A stretch of 64,000 nucleotides of DNA from Citrobacter europaeus. GTDB lineage: Bacteria > Pseudomonadota > Gammaproteobacteria > Enterobacterales > Enterobacteriaceae. A model generated the notes under the pieces. The model saw nothing but the letters and a program-made list of their open reading frames with translations. It had not been told where the DNA came from and ran no database searches. Where the stretch lies: the NCBI GenBank assembly GCA_020099315.1, contig CP083650.1, positions 868,001 to 932,000 of the forward strand, read 5' to 3'. Below, piece by piece: positions 16,506-23,899 of this stretch. The stretch's first letter is position 1, and each line of letters begins with the position of its first letter. Position numbers and translations under genes: made by a program.

Positions 16506-17708
16506 TTAACTAACAATGCCTTTAAGTATGTCGATGATTATTGACTCCAGTTTCTGGCTGGCGTTGATATTATCTTTGGGGAATAATCTGGCTACGGCCT
16601 GTTCTCTGTCTTTTGCTTGTTCGTCTTTGAATAGTGCCTGATGCAAAATATTGGTAATATTGTCTCGCGTAAATTTATAGCGATAATTTCCTTCTATTGG
16701 CAAGAGCTCATAGTTAGGCTCAAAGTTGCTATGTTCACCTTGCTGGATATCTAACGTTAAAATTGGTTTTTGTGTTAACAGGAAATCAAACATGATAGAT
16801 GAATAGTCAGTTATCAAAATATCAAATTTATTAAGGAACGGATAAACGTCCGTGTCGGCATCAATAAAATAAAAATTATTTATTTTTAGTGTATTGCTGT
16901 TGAAATTAACGGCACGGTATGGATGTGTTTTAATAAATACATCTATATTATTTTTGCTGGTATAGTGAAGAAGGTTTGTGAGCATTTCCCTGCTTAAGAG
17001 GTCAGTACTTTCAAATCGTTGCCAGGTAGGGGCAATGAATATCTTCTTCCTTTTGCTGGCCAGTCCTCTTAGTGTTCTGGCGTCAAGTTTTGCACCCAAT
17101 AGTTCTAATGGCATCGCATTACGAAGCAACACCTCATTACGAGGGTACCCAGCATTTATAAGGTTTTGGCAGCCAAATACTTCTCTCCAGTAATTGTTTA
17201 AAATCTCTGTGGTGCTTAATACATAATCCGCACGGGATGCCCAGGCTAAAGATGTGCTAAAACCAAGGTCTGTCATACTGAAATAGGATGTTAACTGCAG
17301 TAATAGATTTTTAACCGAGATGCCATGCCATAGTTGAATATGTTTTGCGCCCTCCAGACATGCAAAGTATGACCAGTTTCTATGTAAACTATGATGAGGG
17401 TTTACGCAGAAAATAGCTACCTGGGCTTCCAGTAATAAATTTATAGTTTCATCATTGTTTTTACCTAACAGATGCACAGGAAGTTGATGTTTTTTCAACA
17501 TGTCATAAACGGCTTCATTCCATGTACACCATATACATTCTAAGTGCGGGTTCTTTACCATATGCAGATATAGATATTTAGTATTATCTGCAAAGGCATC
17601 ACGATCAAAGAACAAGATTCTATTTTTATTTTTGGTTTTTTTTAGCGAAGTCTGTGCCAGTACCTGGCACAGACGATGATCTACAACAGGGTAATTATTC
17701 ATAGTCAT
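16506..17708 (-). CDS. CDP-glycerol:glycerophosphotransferase (TagB/TagF-like)
   Basis: 400 residues with the PF04464 pattern: HIQLWHGISVKNLL near 123-136, NAGYPRNEVLLRN, IFIAPTWQRFES, VFIKTHPYRA and the C-terminal ILITDYSSIMFDFLLTQKP. These are the donor-binding and catalytic elements of enzymes that move glycerol phosphate from CDP-glycerol onto an acceptor, as in teichoic acid synthesis. In a Gram-negative flagellar locus the acceptor is probably a glycan or flagellin; that is inference. The start ATG at 17708 has GAGA upstream; ATG 17702 is an alternative. AT-rich. It lies 34 nt after the three-domain gene, in the same operon. Confidence 0.88.
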   Translation of the reverse strand: MTMNNYPVVDHRLCQVLAQTSLKKTKNKNRILFFDRDAFADNTKYLYLHMVKNPHLECIWCTWNEAVYDMLKKHQLPVHLLGKNNDETINLLLEAQVAIFCVNPHHSLHRNWSYFACLEGAKHIQLWHGISVKNLLLQLTSYFSMTDLGFSTSLAWASRADYVLSTTEILNNYWREVFGCQNLINAGYPRNEVLLRNAMPLELLGAKLDARTLRGLASKRKKIFIAPTWQRFESTDLLSREMLTNLLHYTSKNNIDVFIKTHPYRAVNFNSNTLKINNFYFIDADTDVYPFLNKFDILITDYSSIMFDFLLTQKPILTLDIQQGEHSNFEPNYELLPIEGNYRYKFTRDNITNILHQALFKDEQAKDREQAVARLFPKDNINASQKLESIIIDILKGIVS

Positions 17709-17742
17709 GTTGATATTCTCTTTAATAACTTTGAATTGATGC

Positions 17743-20304
17743 TCAACTAAACATTTTTTTTTGCAAACTGTGTAGCAACGTATTTGTTATTAGCGGCAGT
17801 GGCGCTTTTACCAGCCTCTCGATCTCCAACGCCGCCCGTTTCCCCGCCTGACCATCCATAAACGCATCGCAATAGTGGTGGCGAATCTCAGCCAATGGCG
17901 CTTCCAGCGCAGCCCAGTCAAACTCGCAAGAGAGTGCGTGGCGTAAGCTCTGTATATCCTGGGCCACCGGAAGGAAGTTACGGATACGCTGATCTGCGCT
18001 ATCGGGGGTCGAGAAACTTTGCTGGCCATCCAGCAGAGAACTCATCTCCGGCCAGCTCAGTAAAATGACGCGTTTATTCATGTGGATGGCGTCAAAAATA
18101 AAGCCGCTGCTGTCCGTCAGCACATAATCCGCCTGCGCAATAAGCGCCAGCAGATGCTGCGGATCGTCCAGTCTGTTTTTTAAGTAACGTTGCGCGAGTG
18201 CCAGCGAGGCGGCTTCTTCCGGCCTGTGCTGGGTGCCATGATGCAGTTTGGTAACGACATTATATTCATGGCTTAACCGGCTGAGCTGCTCCGCCCAATG
18301 GGGGAGCGAGCTTAGCGCGCCGTAGGTTGGTGCATACAGGATGGTCTGCTTTTTCGCATTCAGCTTCAGGCTGTTGGGCAGCGCGGTATCGTAAGTGCGG
18401 TTATGCCATTCATCGAAACGGGGATTACCCACCACTTTAGCGCTACCGCCGATGTCAAGCGCACGCTGGCTATAGTGGCTGTAGCACAGGATGCGATGAT
18501 AAAAGGCGTTCCACCAGGCATGATTCCACTCTTCTTTCGCCAGCCCATACAGGGTACGAACATGGGTATCCGCCAGCCCATTCAGCAACGGTGTGTAGTA
18601 AGGGCTGACCAGGCACCGGAAGCGCTGACGCTGTTCAATGACCGCAGAAAGACGCGTTCCGCCGAGAGCAGGATCGTTAATGGTTTTAATCGTCGCGGTC
18701 ATCTCATCCAGAAATGATTTGGATATTTTGTCACTGACCAGCAGCGAGCAGGTATGGCCCATCGCCTGCAGTTCGGTAATGATGGGGCGATAGACCGCGT
18801 AATGCAGCGAGGTTTCCATATAGAAGCCAATGGCATCTATCGGCGTGGATGTCGTAGCAGGCGAGTGGCTTACCAACGTATTGACGGTCTCGGGTTTCTT
18901 ATTGATTTTGTTGAAGTAGTACCCGATGTTATCGGTTTCTTTTTTCTCGATATCGCTGTATCCCGCACGCTGATAGCAGATGCTTGGATAACAAGAGAGC
19001 CATTTCCCTTCACGCAGCAGCGGCTGCCATTGCCCTTCGAGCGTATCGGAGAGGTCATGTTCCATCTGCTGAGCCAGCGCCGGGTAATAGCTGCTGTTGA
19101 CCAGATAGGCGCAAACCTTATTGCAGTCGCGGGCATGGATCATGCCATTGAGGCTTTTGAGTTCGCGGCCCTGTTTAATTTCCCCGCCGAGGATAACCAC
19201 CTCCCACGGAAAGCCAGGCAGCGCGTTCAGAAGCGAATTGAGTACCCGGATATGCTTTTCCTGCTTCAGGATCACGCTATCGTCTTCAAGTAGCAGGTAG
19301 TTTTTCCAGCCGTTACGCTGTGCCAGCTGCAGCGCCTGCATATGAGACTGGCGGCGACCCGTCTGGCCGTTAGTGGCAACTGACGCCGCAAGGCGGGTAA
19401 CCTTTTGCGTAGGGAAATTGAGAAACGCCAGCTCTTGCTGGATGTGTGCTAAACGATCCGGACGAGATTCCAGATTCACGATCACCACCTGATCGATGTA
19501 ATCCCACTGGATCGGCTGATGATGGGTGGCGTTATGCAGACTCTGATACCAGTTTTTTAGCATCGGGTCGGTAATCGCCTGGGCCAGCGAGGTGTTGAGC
19601 GGCTCGCTGCTCCCCAGCACAAAGTCTTTATCGAACGTATTTTGGCTGTGCGAGATACAAATAATGGTGCGCTCGCCCGGCAATTGCAGCGGGTTGGCGG
19701 TGAATTGGTTGGTGAATCCTTCTTCTTCGCCTAAGTTGCAGTCATCATCGTAACGGTGCTTTTTTAAATAATTGCGGTGGTAGCAAAAGGTACCGTTGAG
19801 AATGTTCTGCGGGCCAAAGCTGCGGCTTTTAAACAGGCGGTTGATATGGCTGTACCAGATGGGGATCTGATCGGAACCCGAAATCAACGCCCGGTGGCGC
19901 TGCATCATATCGATGGTGTAAGAGATCTTATCCGCCGGATAATAATCATCGTCGTCCATACAGAGAATATATTCACCTAACGCCAGCGCATTGAGCATAT
20001 TGCGCTTTTTGCCCAGCGTCAGTTTTTCCGCATGGTAGATGTAACGAATATTAAATTTCTCCGGGTGATTCTGCGTCAATCTGTCAATGATCGACTGATG
20101 GCTTTGCGGGGAATCATCCAGGATAACCAGCTCCCGGCGGTCGGCAGGGTAGTCCTGATAACGGAACATATACAGCAAATAGGGTAAGAAAGCGGCGCGG
20201 TTCCACGTGGGTGTAATGACGCTGACAAACGGTTTTTCGCGGCCAGTGTCGAGCGTTTTAACGATGCCGGTCAGGGCGGAACGTGCTTTGGAGGATTCAG
20301 ACAT
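17743..20304 (-). CDS. Three-domain GT2 - GT25 - glycerophosphotransferase fusion
   Basis: 853 residues from ATG 20304 (MSESSKARSALTG); a longer open frame to 20460 has no better start and would run into the upstream gene. Domain 1 (about 25-215) is a GT2 glycosyltransferase: VSVITPTWNRAAFLPYLL, the LVILDDSP loop, and MDDDDYY as the DxD site. Domain 2 (about 270-450) is GT25-like: VVIVNLESRPDRLAHI and YLLLEDDSVIL. Domain 3 (about 490-850) is PF04464-like: VVGNPRFDEWH, ILYAPTYGALSS, KLHHGTQHR and LTDSSGFIFDA. One protein could thus build a short glycan and cap it with phosphoglycerol. It is GC-richer than the two genes that follow. It comes 56 nt after the FliB-like gene. Confidence 0.85.
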   Translation of the reverse strand: MSESSKARSALTGIVKTLDTGREKPFVSVITPTWNRAAFLPYLLYMFRYQDYPADRRELVILDDSPQSHQSIIDRLTQNHPEKFNIRYIYHAEKLTLGKKRNMLNALALGEYILCMDDDDYYPADKISYTIDMMQRHRALISGSDQIPIWYSHINRLFKSRSFGPQNILNGTFCYHRNYLKKHRYDDDCNLGEEEGFTNQFTANPLQLPGERTIICISHSQNTFDKDFVLGSSEPLNTSLAQAITDPMLKNWYQSLHNATHHQPIQWDYIDQVVIVNLESRPDRLAHIQQELAFLNFPTQKVTRLAASVATNGQTGRRQSHMQALQLAQRNGWKNYLLLEDDSVILKQEKHIRVLNSLLNALPGFPWEVVILGGEIKQGRELKSLNGMIHARDCNKVCAYLVNSSYYPALAQQMEHDLSDTLEGQWQPLLREGKWLSCYPSICYQRAGYSDIEKKETDNIGYYFNKINKKPETVNTLVSHSPATTSTPIDAIGFYMETSLHYAVYRPIITELQAMGHTCSLLVSDKISKSFLDEMTATIKTINDPALGGTRLSAVIEQRQRFRCLVSPYYTPLLNGLADTHVRTLYGLAKEEWNHAWWNAFYHRILCYSHYSQRALDIGGSAKVVGNPRFDEWHNRTYDTALPNSLKLNAKKQTILYAPTYGALSSLPHWAEQLSRLSHEYNVVTKLHHGTQHRPEEAASLALAQRYLKNRLDDPQHLLALIAQADYVLTDSSGFIFDAIHMNKRVILLSWPEMSSLLDGQQSFSTPDSADQRIRNFLPVAQDIQSLRHALSCEFDWAALEAPLAEIRHHYCDAFMDGQAGKRAALEIERLVKAPLPLITNTLLHSLQKKMFS

Positions 20305-20360
20305 GGTGATGTGTATTCGCGATTCGAAAAAGGACCGGGCATTCACCCGGCCAACAGGCA

Positions 20361-21305
20361 CTAACGTGTTATCAGGGAGAACGCCGAGAGCAGAGGATCG
20401 CCCGGCAACATGTCCAGAATATGCTGGCGCAGCGAGCGGGCATTCTCGCTGTTGCGCCATGCTTCAAACAGCGCGAAAAGAGCATAGATTTCGTCATGAT
20501 TCAGCGGAGAATCATCCATCGTCCACAGGCAAAACAGTGTGCGCAGCATAAAGACGTCAGCCACCAGCCAGAAGAAGCGCTGCAGCACGCTTTCACTCTC
20601 GTGCTGTGGGAATGTGTCGTGATACAGACGATAAATCAGATAGTTACTGAATATCCATGCGTCATGGGCAAAGTAGCGCTCAAAGGTATTTAACCACTGA
20701 GCCTGCAACTGCTGCTGAAGCATAGCCTCACTGTTTGCATCCTGGAGCATCAGCAGGCTGACCTGCAGAGGTAAGGTCAGCTTGCGCGTACTTTCCGGCA
20801 ACAGATCCCAATTGAACTCGCAACTGCCCATTTGGGTGATCAGTTCCCGCTGCAGTTGGGGCAGGCTGGGCAGTTGCGCGAACTGCTCCTGCAGTTTTCC
20901 ACTTTGCGCATGATCAGCCAGAACCTGCGGCAGCGAGGCCAGCTTCTCAAACGTAGAATCGCTGTCGCCCGGGCATTTCTCGGAAAAAGAGAGCATGATG
21001 CCCAGCGCATACAGGCGCAGCTCCGGCGACAAACCGGGGAGCGTGATGGTATGCAGAGCAGATTGATTAAGTACCTGATCGCGTGGGGATAACGCCGGGC
21101 TATTCGCATCGGCTGCACATTGCGAGGTATGCAGCACAAAGGCGTTGGGATTGCCTAATGCCGCCTGGCAGCAGGCCGGATCGGTTAATACCAGACTCTG
21201 ACGTACTTCCGTTTTCCAGCGTATGTTGGCCAGTAATGCGGAATCCGGGTGGTGGGATAAAAACAACCGGACAAAGTCAGGTTCATAACAATCAATCATA
21301 CTCAT
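20361..21305 (-). CDS. FliB-like protein lacking the N-terminal cysteine cluster
   Basis: 314 residues of uncertain function. The C-terminal half (SNYLIYRLYHDTFPQ, LQRFFWLVADVFMLRTLF, DEIYALFALFEAWRNSENAR) follows the pattern I associate with FliB, the flagellin lysine-N-methylase of Salmonella. The middle (LNQSALHTITLPGLSPELRL) also fits. The N-terminal CxxxCC-type cysteine cluster expected in FliB is missing; only scattered Cys remain (CC in DPACCQ, SQC). It may be a diverged methylase or have lost the radical/metal chemistry. It begins an operon with its own sigma-54 promoter (21350-21366), ahead of the three-domain transferase. Resemblance judged by eye only. Confidence 0.5.
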   Translation of the reverse strand: MSMIDCYEPDFVRLFLSHHPDSALLANIRWKTEVRQSLVLTDPACCQAALGNPNAFVLHTSQCAADANSPALSPRDQVLNQSALHTITLPGLSPELRLYALGIMLSFSEKCPGDSDSTFEKLASLPQVLADHAQSGKLQEQFAQLPSLPQLQRELITQMGSCEFNWDLLPESTRKLTLPLQVSLLMLQDANSEAMLQQQLQAQWLNTFERYFAHDAWIFSNYLIYRLYHDTFPQHESESVLQRFFWLVADVFMLRTLFCLWTMDDSPLNHDEIYALFALFEAWRNSENARSLRQHILDMLPGDPLLSAFSLITR

Positions 21306-21349
21306 AATCTGTTCTCAACAATCCCAATATTCAAATCTGGTTGTATCAA

Positions 21350-21366
21350 TGCAATATCCATGCCTG
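21350..21366 (-). promoter_or_regulatory. Sigma-54 promoter of the FliB-like/glycosyltransferase operon
   Basis: On the minus strand AGGCATGGATATTGCAT contains GG (21364-21363) and GC (21352-21351) with exact N10 spacing. It differs from the consensus TGGCAYGNNNNTTGCW only at the first base. The predicted start near 21340 gives a 35-nt leader to the FliB-like ATG at 21305. Confidence 0.7.
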
Positions 21367-21403
21367 AATTTTTATTGCATTTATATCAATTAGTTAGGTT
21401 GGG

Positions 21404-21424
21404 CGCGGAAAGCAGGTTTCCGCG
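21404..21424. terminator. Hairpin after lfgN
   Basis: CGCGGAAA, five-base loop, TTTCCGCG: a perfect 8-bp stem just past the lfgN stop. No clear T-run follows on the lfgN strand, so termination may be partial and some lfgAMN transcript could continue into the FliB-like operon. Confidence 0.45.
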
Positions 21425-21439
21425 TCAGGGAAGGAAGTT

Positions 21440-21868
21440 TTAGCGCTGGTAAATAAAATCCGGCTCGGTGCCTAAAAAAGCCTGAATAAATTCATACTGG
21501 CGGATCAGCAGATCGCCATTTTTTTCGTTGTACGCCTTGCAGCGTTTCGCTTTCTGCTCAAGGCTCTGCCACCAGCCCTCTGCGGCACTTTTCTGTACGC
21601 CCGGCAACCAGCTAAATACCTGTTCCATCCCTGCACGATCGACGCTTACGCCCAGTAATTGCAGGATTGATCGACGCTGCTGGCTGCTGTTTTGCAACTG
21701 CTCATAATGCTGTTGGATTGTGTCATTGACCGCCAGCAGCTCTTCACTGGCGCGACGGATCATGCACAGACGTTGTTGTTCCAACTGCTGTCTGAGCGCG
21801 TCATATCGCGTCCCGTCTTCCCGGATGCCCTGAAGCAGAGTTTTCACCTGCTGTAGCCTGGTACTCAC
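21440..21868 (-). CDS. lfgN: Lateral flagellar hook-associated protein chaperone LfgN (FlgN family)
   Basis: 142 residues from GTG 21868, eight bases after AAGAGG. It is an all-helical protein with the FlgN pattern LQQLEQQRLCMIRRASEELL and an internal conserved Leu-rich region. FlgN escorts FlgK and FlgL to the export gate. It is the last gene of lfgA-M-N, 12 nt after lfgM. Identity to polar FlgN is low; position and size support the call. Confidence 0.85.
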   Translation of the reverse strand: MSTRLQQVKTLLQGIREDGTRYDALRQQLEQQRLCMIRRASEELLAVNDTIQQHYEQLQNSSQQRRSILQLLGVSVDRAGMEQVFSWLPGVQKSAAEGWWQSLEQKAKRCKAYNEKNGDLLIRQYEFIQAFLGTEPDFIYQR

Positions 21869-21880
21869 AATTTTGGCCTC

Positions 21881-22168
21881 TTATTTCTGGAAAAAGCTGA
21901 GCATGTCGCCAGCCAACTGCTGGGTATCAACCTGCATGTCGCCTGCGGCCAGCATGGCCTGCATTTGCGCTACTTTGTCGTAATCAACGTCGCTTTGCGG
22001 ATCGCTGTTCAGCGTTTGCTGTGCCGTTTGCAATCCTGCCTGAGTAATATCGTCGGCAGAAAGCGTTGCGGCGCTGGAGGTTGTGGTCTGCGCGCTGCTC
22101 TTGTCTGAACGCGTTTGCCCGGTTGTTGATGCAGGGCGATTGCCTGGCAGAGTTGGGGTAATTTTCAT
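21881..22168 (-). CDS. lfgM: Anti-sigma-28 factor LfgM (FlgM family)
   Basis: 95 residues from ATG 22168 with GAGG upstream (FlgM 97). The N-terminus is Ser/Thr/Gln-rich and disordered-looking. The C-terminal half (DYDKVAQMQAMLAAGDMQVD, QLAGDMLSFFQ) matches the sigma-binding helices of FlgM. It should hold LafS inactive until it is secreted through the finished hook. A sigma-28-like promoter precedes it, repeating the autoregulated class 3 arrangement of polar flgMN. Confidence 0.9.
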   Translation of the reverse strand: MKITPTLPGNRPASTTGQTRSDKSSAQTTTSSAATLSADDITQAGLQTAQQTLNSDPQSDVDYDKVAQMQAMLAAGDMQVDTQQLAGDMLSFFQK

Positions 22169-22215
22169 AGCAACCTCGTACATATTTCGTTGGGTTGGTT
22201 ATCCGTTATTGGCTA

Positions 22216-22243
22216 AAAGCGACGGCAATAGAGGAAAACTTTA
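22216..22243 (-). promoter_or_regulatory. Sigma-28-like (LafS) promoter of lfgMN
   Basis: On the minus strand TAAAGTTT is followed after 12 bases by GTCGCTTT. The -10-like box matches those before lfgK and lafA, though the spacer is one base longer (TAAA-N16-GTCG). The 81-nt lfgA-lfgM gap is where polar systems have the sigma-28 flgM promoter. Confidence 0.5.
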
Positions 22244-22264
22244 ATCCCATCACAAAAAATCCCT

Positions 22265-23050
22265 TCACTGCTCAGCAGTGAGCGTAGTGACCACGCCGGT
22301 ATCGTCCACCATCCCGCTAATGATCCGCTGGCTGCTGCTGTTGCGAATTTTTATCACATCCCCTTTACGACCGTTCTTCAATGCCACGCCCGGCATCGAG
22401 GCGGTAATCCCGGCCGTATGGGAGACGATCATCACCGGCTGGTCGCGTTTAACCAATACGGGCTGAACCAACTCGCTACGGGTAATCGGTTTACCCGGCT
22501 GCAGGGCGCGTTTGCTGGTGAGACCAATCGCCTCATCCATATTTGTCATCAACCCTTCCCGCTGGTTGCTGATATTGAATTTTTTAAGCTGCAGGTCGTC
22601 GGCCGTAATCACCGTATCTCGGGCAATCAACGACTTTGGCATCACTACCGGCACCGACACGTCGGGGCGCACAGCAACGTTATATTGCCAGCCCGCGCTG
22701 CCTGGGCAGCTCACCACAAAGTTCATTCGTGAAAGGGCCATTTCCGCAGAGGTGCTGGAGGTGACCTGAGGCGCGATTGCGCATAGCGCGCTGGTGCTGA
22801 CGGCGGAGGGAATATAGATATTGAACGTGTAGCGATAGTCCTGCCACTGCTGCTTTTGTGCCAGCGCGTCAATTTCATGACCAGCCGCTGTCAGGACCAG
22901 CGCGTTGATCTGTTCCCGGGCGCTGTGCTGTATGGGATGGACGGCGGCATGTACGGGTAAGACGCAGCATAAAGCCAGCAATATTTCCGCGGCAAAGGGG
23001 AAAGATGGCTTCCTTACACAGGAGGGTAGTTTCATAAAGTCATTTCTCAT
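22265..23050 (-). CDS. lfgA: P-ring assembly chaperone LfgA (FlgA family)
   Basis: 261 residues from ATG 23050; ATG 23035 (MKLPSCVRK) is an equally possible start. Signal peptide with the hydrophobic core ILLALCCVLPVHA. The C-terminal two thirds holds the SAF/FlgA domain (MPKSLIARDTVITADDLQLK, and KRALQPGKPITRSELVQPVL). It acts in the periplasm to polymerise LfgI around the rod. It diverges from lfgB across a 67-bp region that contains a sigma-54 element facing lfgB. Confidence 0.93.
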   Translation of the reverse strand: MRNDFMKLPSCVRKPSFPFAAEILLALCCVLPVHAAVHPIQHSAREQINALVLTAAGHEIDALAQKQQWQDYRYTFNIYIPSAVSTSALCAIAPQVTSSTSAEMALSRMNFVVSCPGSAGWQYNVAVRPDVSVPVVMPKSLIARDTVITADDLQLKKFNISNQREGLMTNMDEAIGLTSKRALQPGKPITRSELVQPVLVKRDQPVMIVSHTAGITASMPGVALKNGRKGDVIKIRNSSSQRIISGMVDDTGVVTTLTAEQ

Positions 23051-23064
23051 CAATCACTTAAAAG

Positions 23065-23081
23065 TTGGCATACATATTGCT
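23065..23081 (+). promoter_or_regulatory. Sigma-54 promoter of the lfgBCDEFGHIJ operon
   Basis: TTGGCATACATATTGCT: a near-perfect -24/-12 promoter with GG at 23067-23068 and GC at 23079-23080. Predicted start near 23092, 26 bases before lfgB. It is the clearest of the sigma-54 sites in the window together with that of lafB. Confidence 0.82.
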
Positions 23082-23117
23082 AATAACAGCGATATCTACG
23101 CAGGAGTGATGCAAGAA

Positions 23118-23465
23118 ATGGGAATCAGTTTTCAGCAGGCATTGGGTGTACATCCGCAGGCAGTGAAGTTACGTCTTGAGAGGACCGAGCTACTGACCGC
23201 GAATCTGGCAAACGTCGATACACCAAATTTCAAAGCTAAAGATATTGATTTTGCCGCTGAGATGCAACGGGCAAGTCGCACAAATGTGCTGCCCGAGGCT
23301 GACGTGAAATACCGTGTGCCGATGCAGCCCTCAGAGGATGGCAATACCGTAGAGCTGAATACCGAGCAGGCCCGGTTTTCACAAAATAGTATGGATTATC
23401 AAAGCAGTCTGACCTTTTTGAATCTGCAGCTTAGCGGTATCAAAGAGGCCATTGAAGGGAAATAA
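23118..23465 (+). CDS. lfgB: Lateral flagellar proximal rod protein LfgB (FlgB family)
   Basis: 115 residues from ATG 23118 (MGISFQQALGVHPQAV); AGGAG lies 11 bases upstream. An ATG at 23109 is too close to that site, and the longer open frame to 22905 crosses the promoter. The conserved LTANLANVDTPNFKAKDIDF segment and the terminal SLTFLNLQLSGIKEAI identify FlgB. It is shorter than polar FlgB (138). First gene of the rod/hook operon. Confidence 0.92.
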   Translation: MGISFQQALGVHPQAVKLRLERTELLTANLANVDTPNFKAKDIDFAAEMQRASRTNVLPEADVKYRVPMQPSEDGNTVELNTEQARFSQNSMDYQSSLTFLNLQLSGIKEAIEGK

Positions 23466-23467
23466 CC

Positions 23468-23899
23468 ATGTCGTTTACTGATATTTACCAGATTTCCGGC
23501 TCGGCGATGACGGCGCAAACCATCCGTCTGAATACCGTCGCCAGCAACATGGCGAATGCGGAATCTCCCGCCAGCAGCGAGGCGCAGGCCTATAAGGCGC
23601 GTAGCCCGGTTTTTGCCGCGGTTTACAACAATAGCCTGATAGGCGCGCATAACCGCCATGCCATTGATGGTGCCAGCGTACAGGTACAGGACGTCATGCA
23701 AAGCGGCGGGGCGGTGAAGCGTTATGAGCCGCACCACCCGATGGCGGACCAGAACGGTTTCGTCTGGTATCCGGACGTCAACGTGGTCGAGCAAATGGCC
23801 GACATGATGTCCGCCTCACGTGATTTTGAAACCGATGTTGATGTGCTGAATAACGTCAAAAGTATGCAGCAAAGCTTACTCAAACTGGGAGAAGTGTAA
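23468..23899 (+). CDS. lfgC: Lateral flagellar proximal rod protein LfgC (FlgC family)
   Basis: 143 residues (FlgC about 134). N-terminal ISGSAMTAQTIRLNTVASNM and the VKRYEPHHPMADQNGFVWYP box are typical of FlgC; the C-terminal heptad region closes the rod fold. The frame is uninterrupted, notable because lfgC is reported to be frameshifted in the E. coli 042 Flag-2 cluster. It is two bases after lfgB, and its stop overlaps the lfgD start by one base (TAATG). Confidence 0.94.
   Translation: MSFTDIYQISGSAMTAQTIRLNTVASNMANAESPASSEAQAYKARSPVFAAVYNNSLIGAHNRHAIDGASVQVQDVMQSGGAVKRYEPHHPMADQNGFVWYPDVNVVEQMADMMSASRDFETDVDVLNNVKSMQQSLLKLGEV

Noticed and set aside
17743..20460. Longer N-terminus for the three-domain transferase
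   Set aside because: The extra 52 residues overlap the end of the FliB-like gene and lack a family match; ATG 20304 begins the GT2 region sensibly.
22905..23117. Upstream extension of lfgB
   Set aside because: It would run through the sigma-54 promoter and the divergent lfgA start; FlgB homology begins at ATG 23118.
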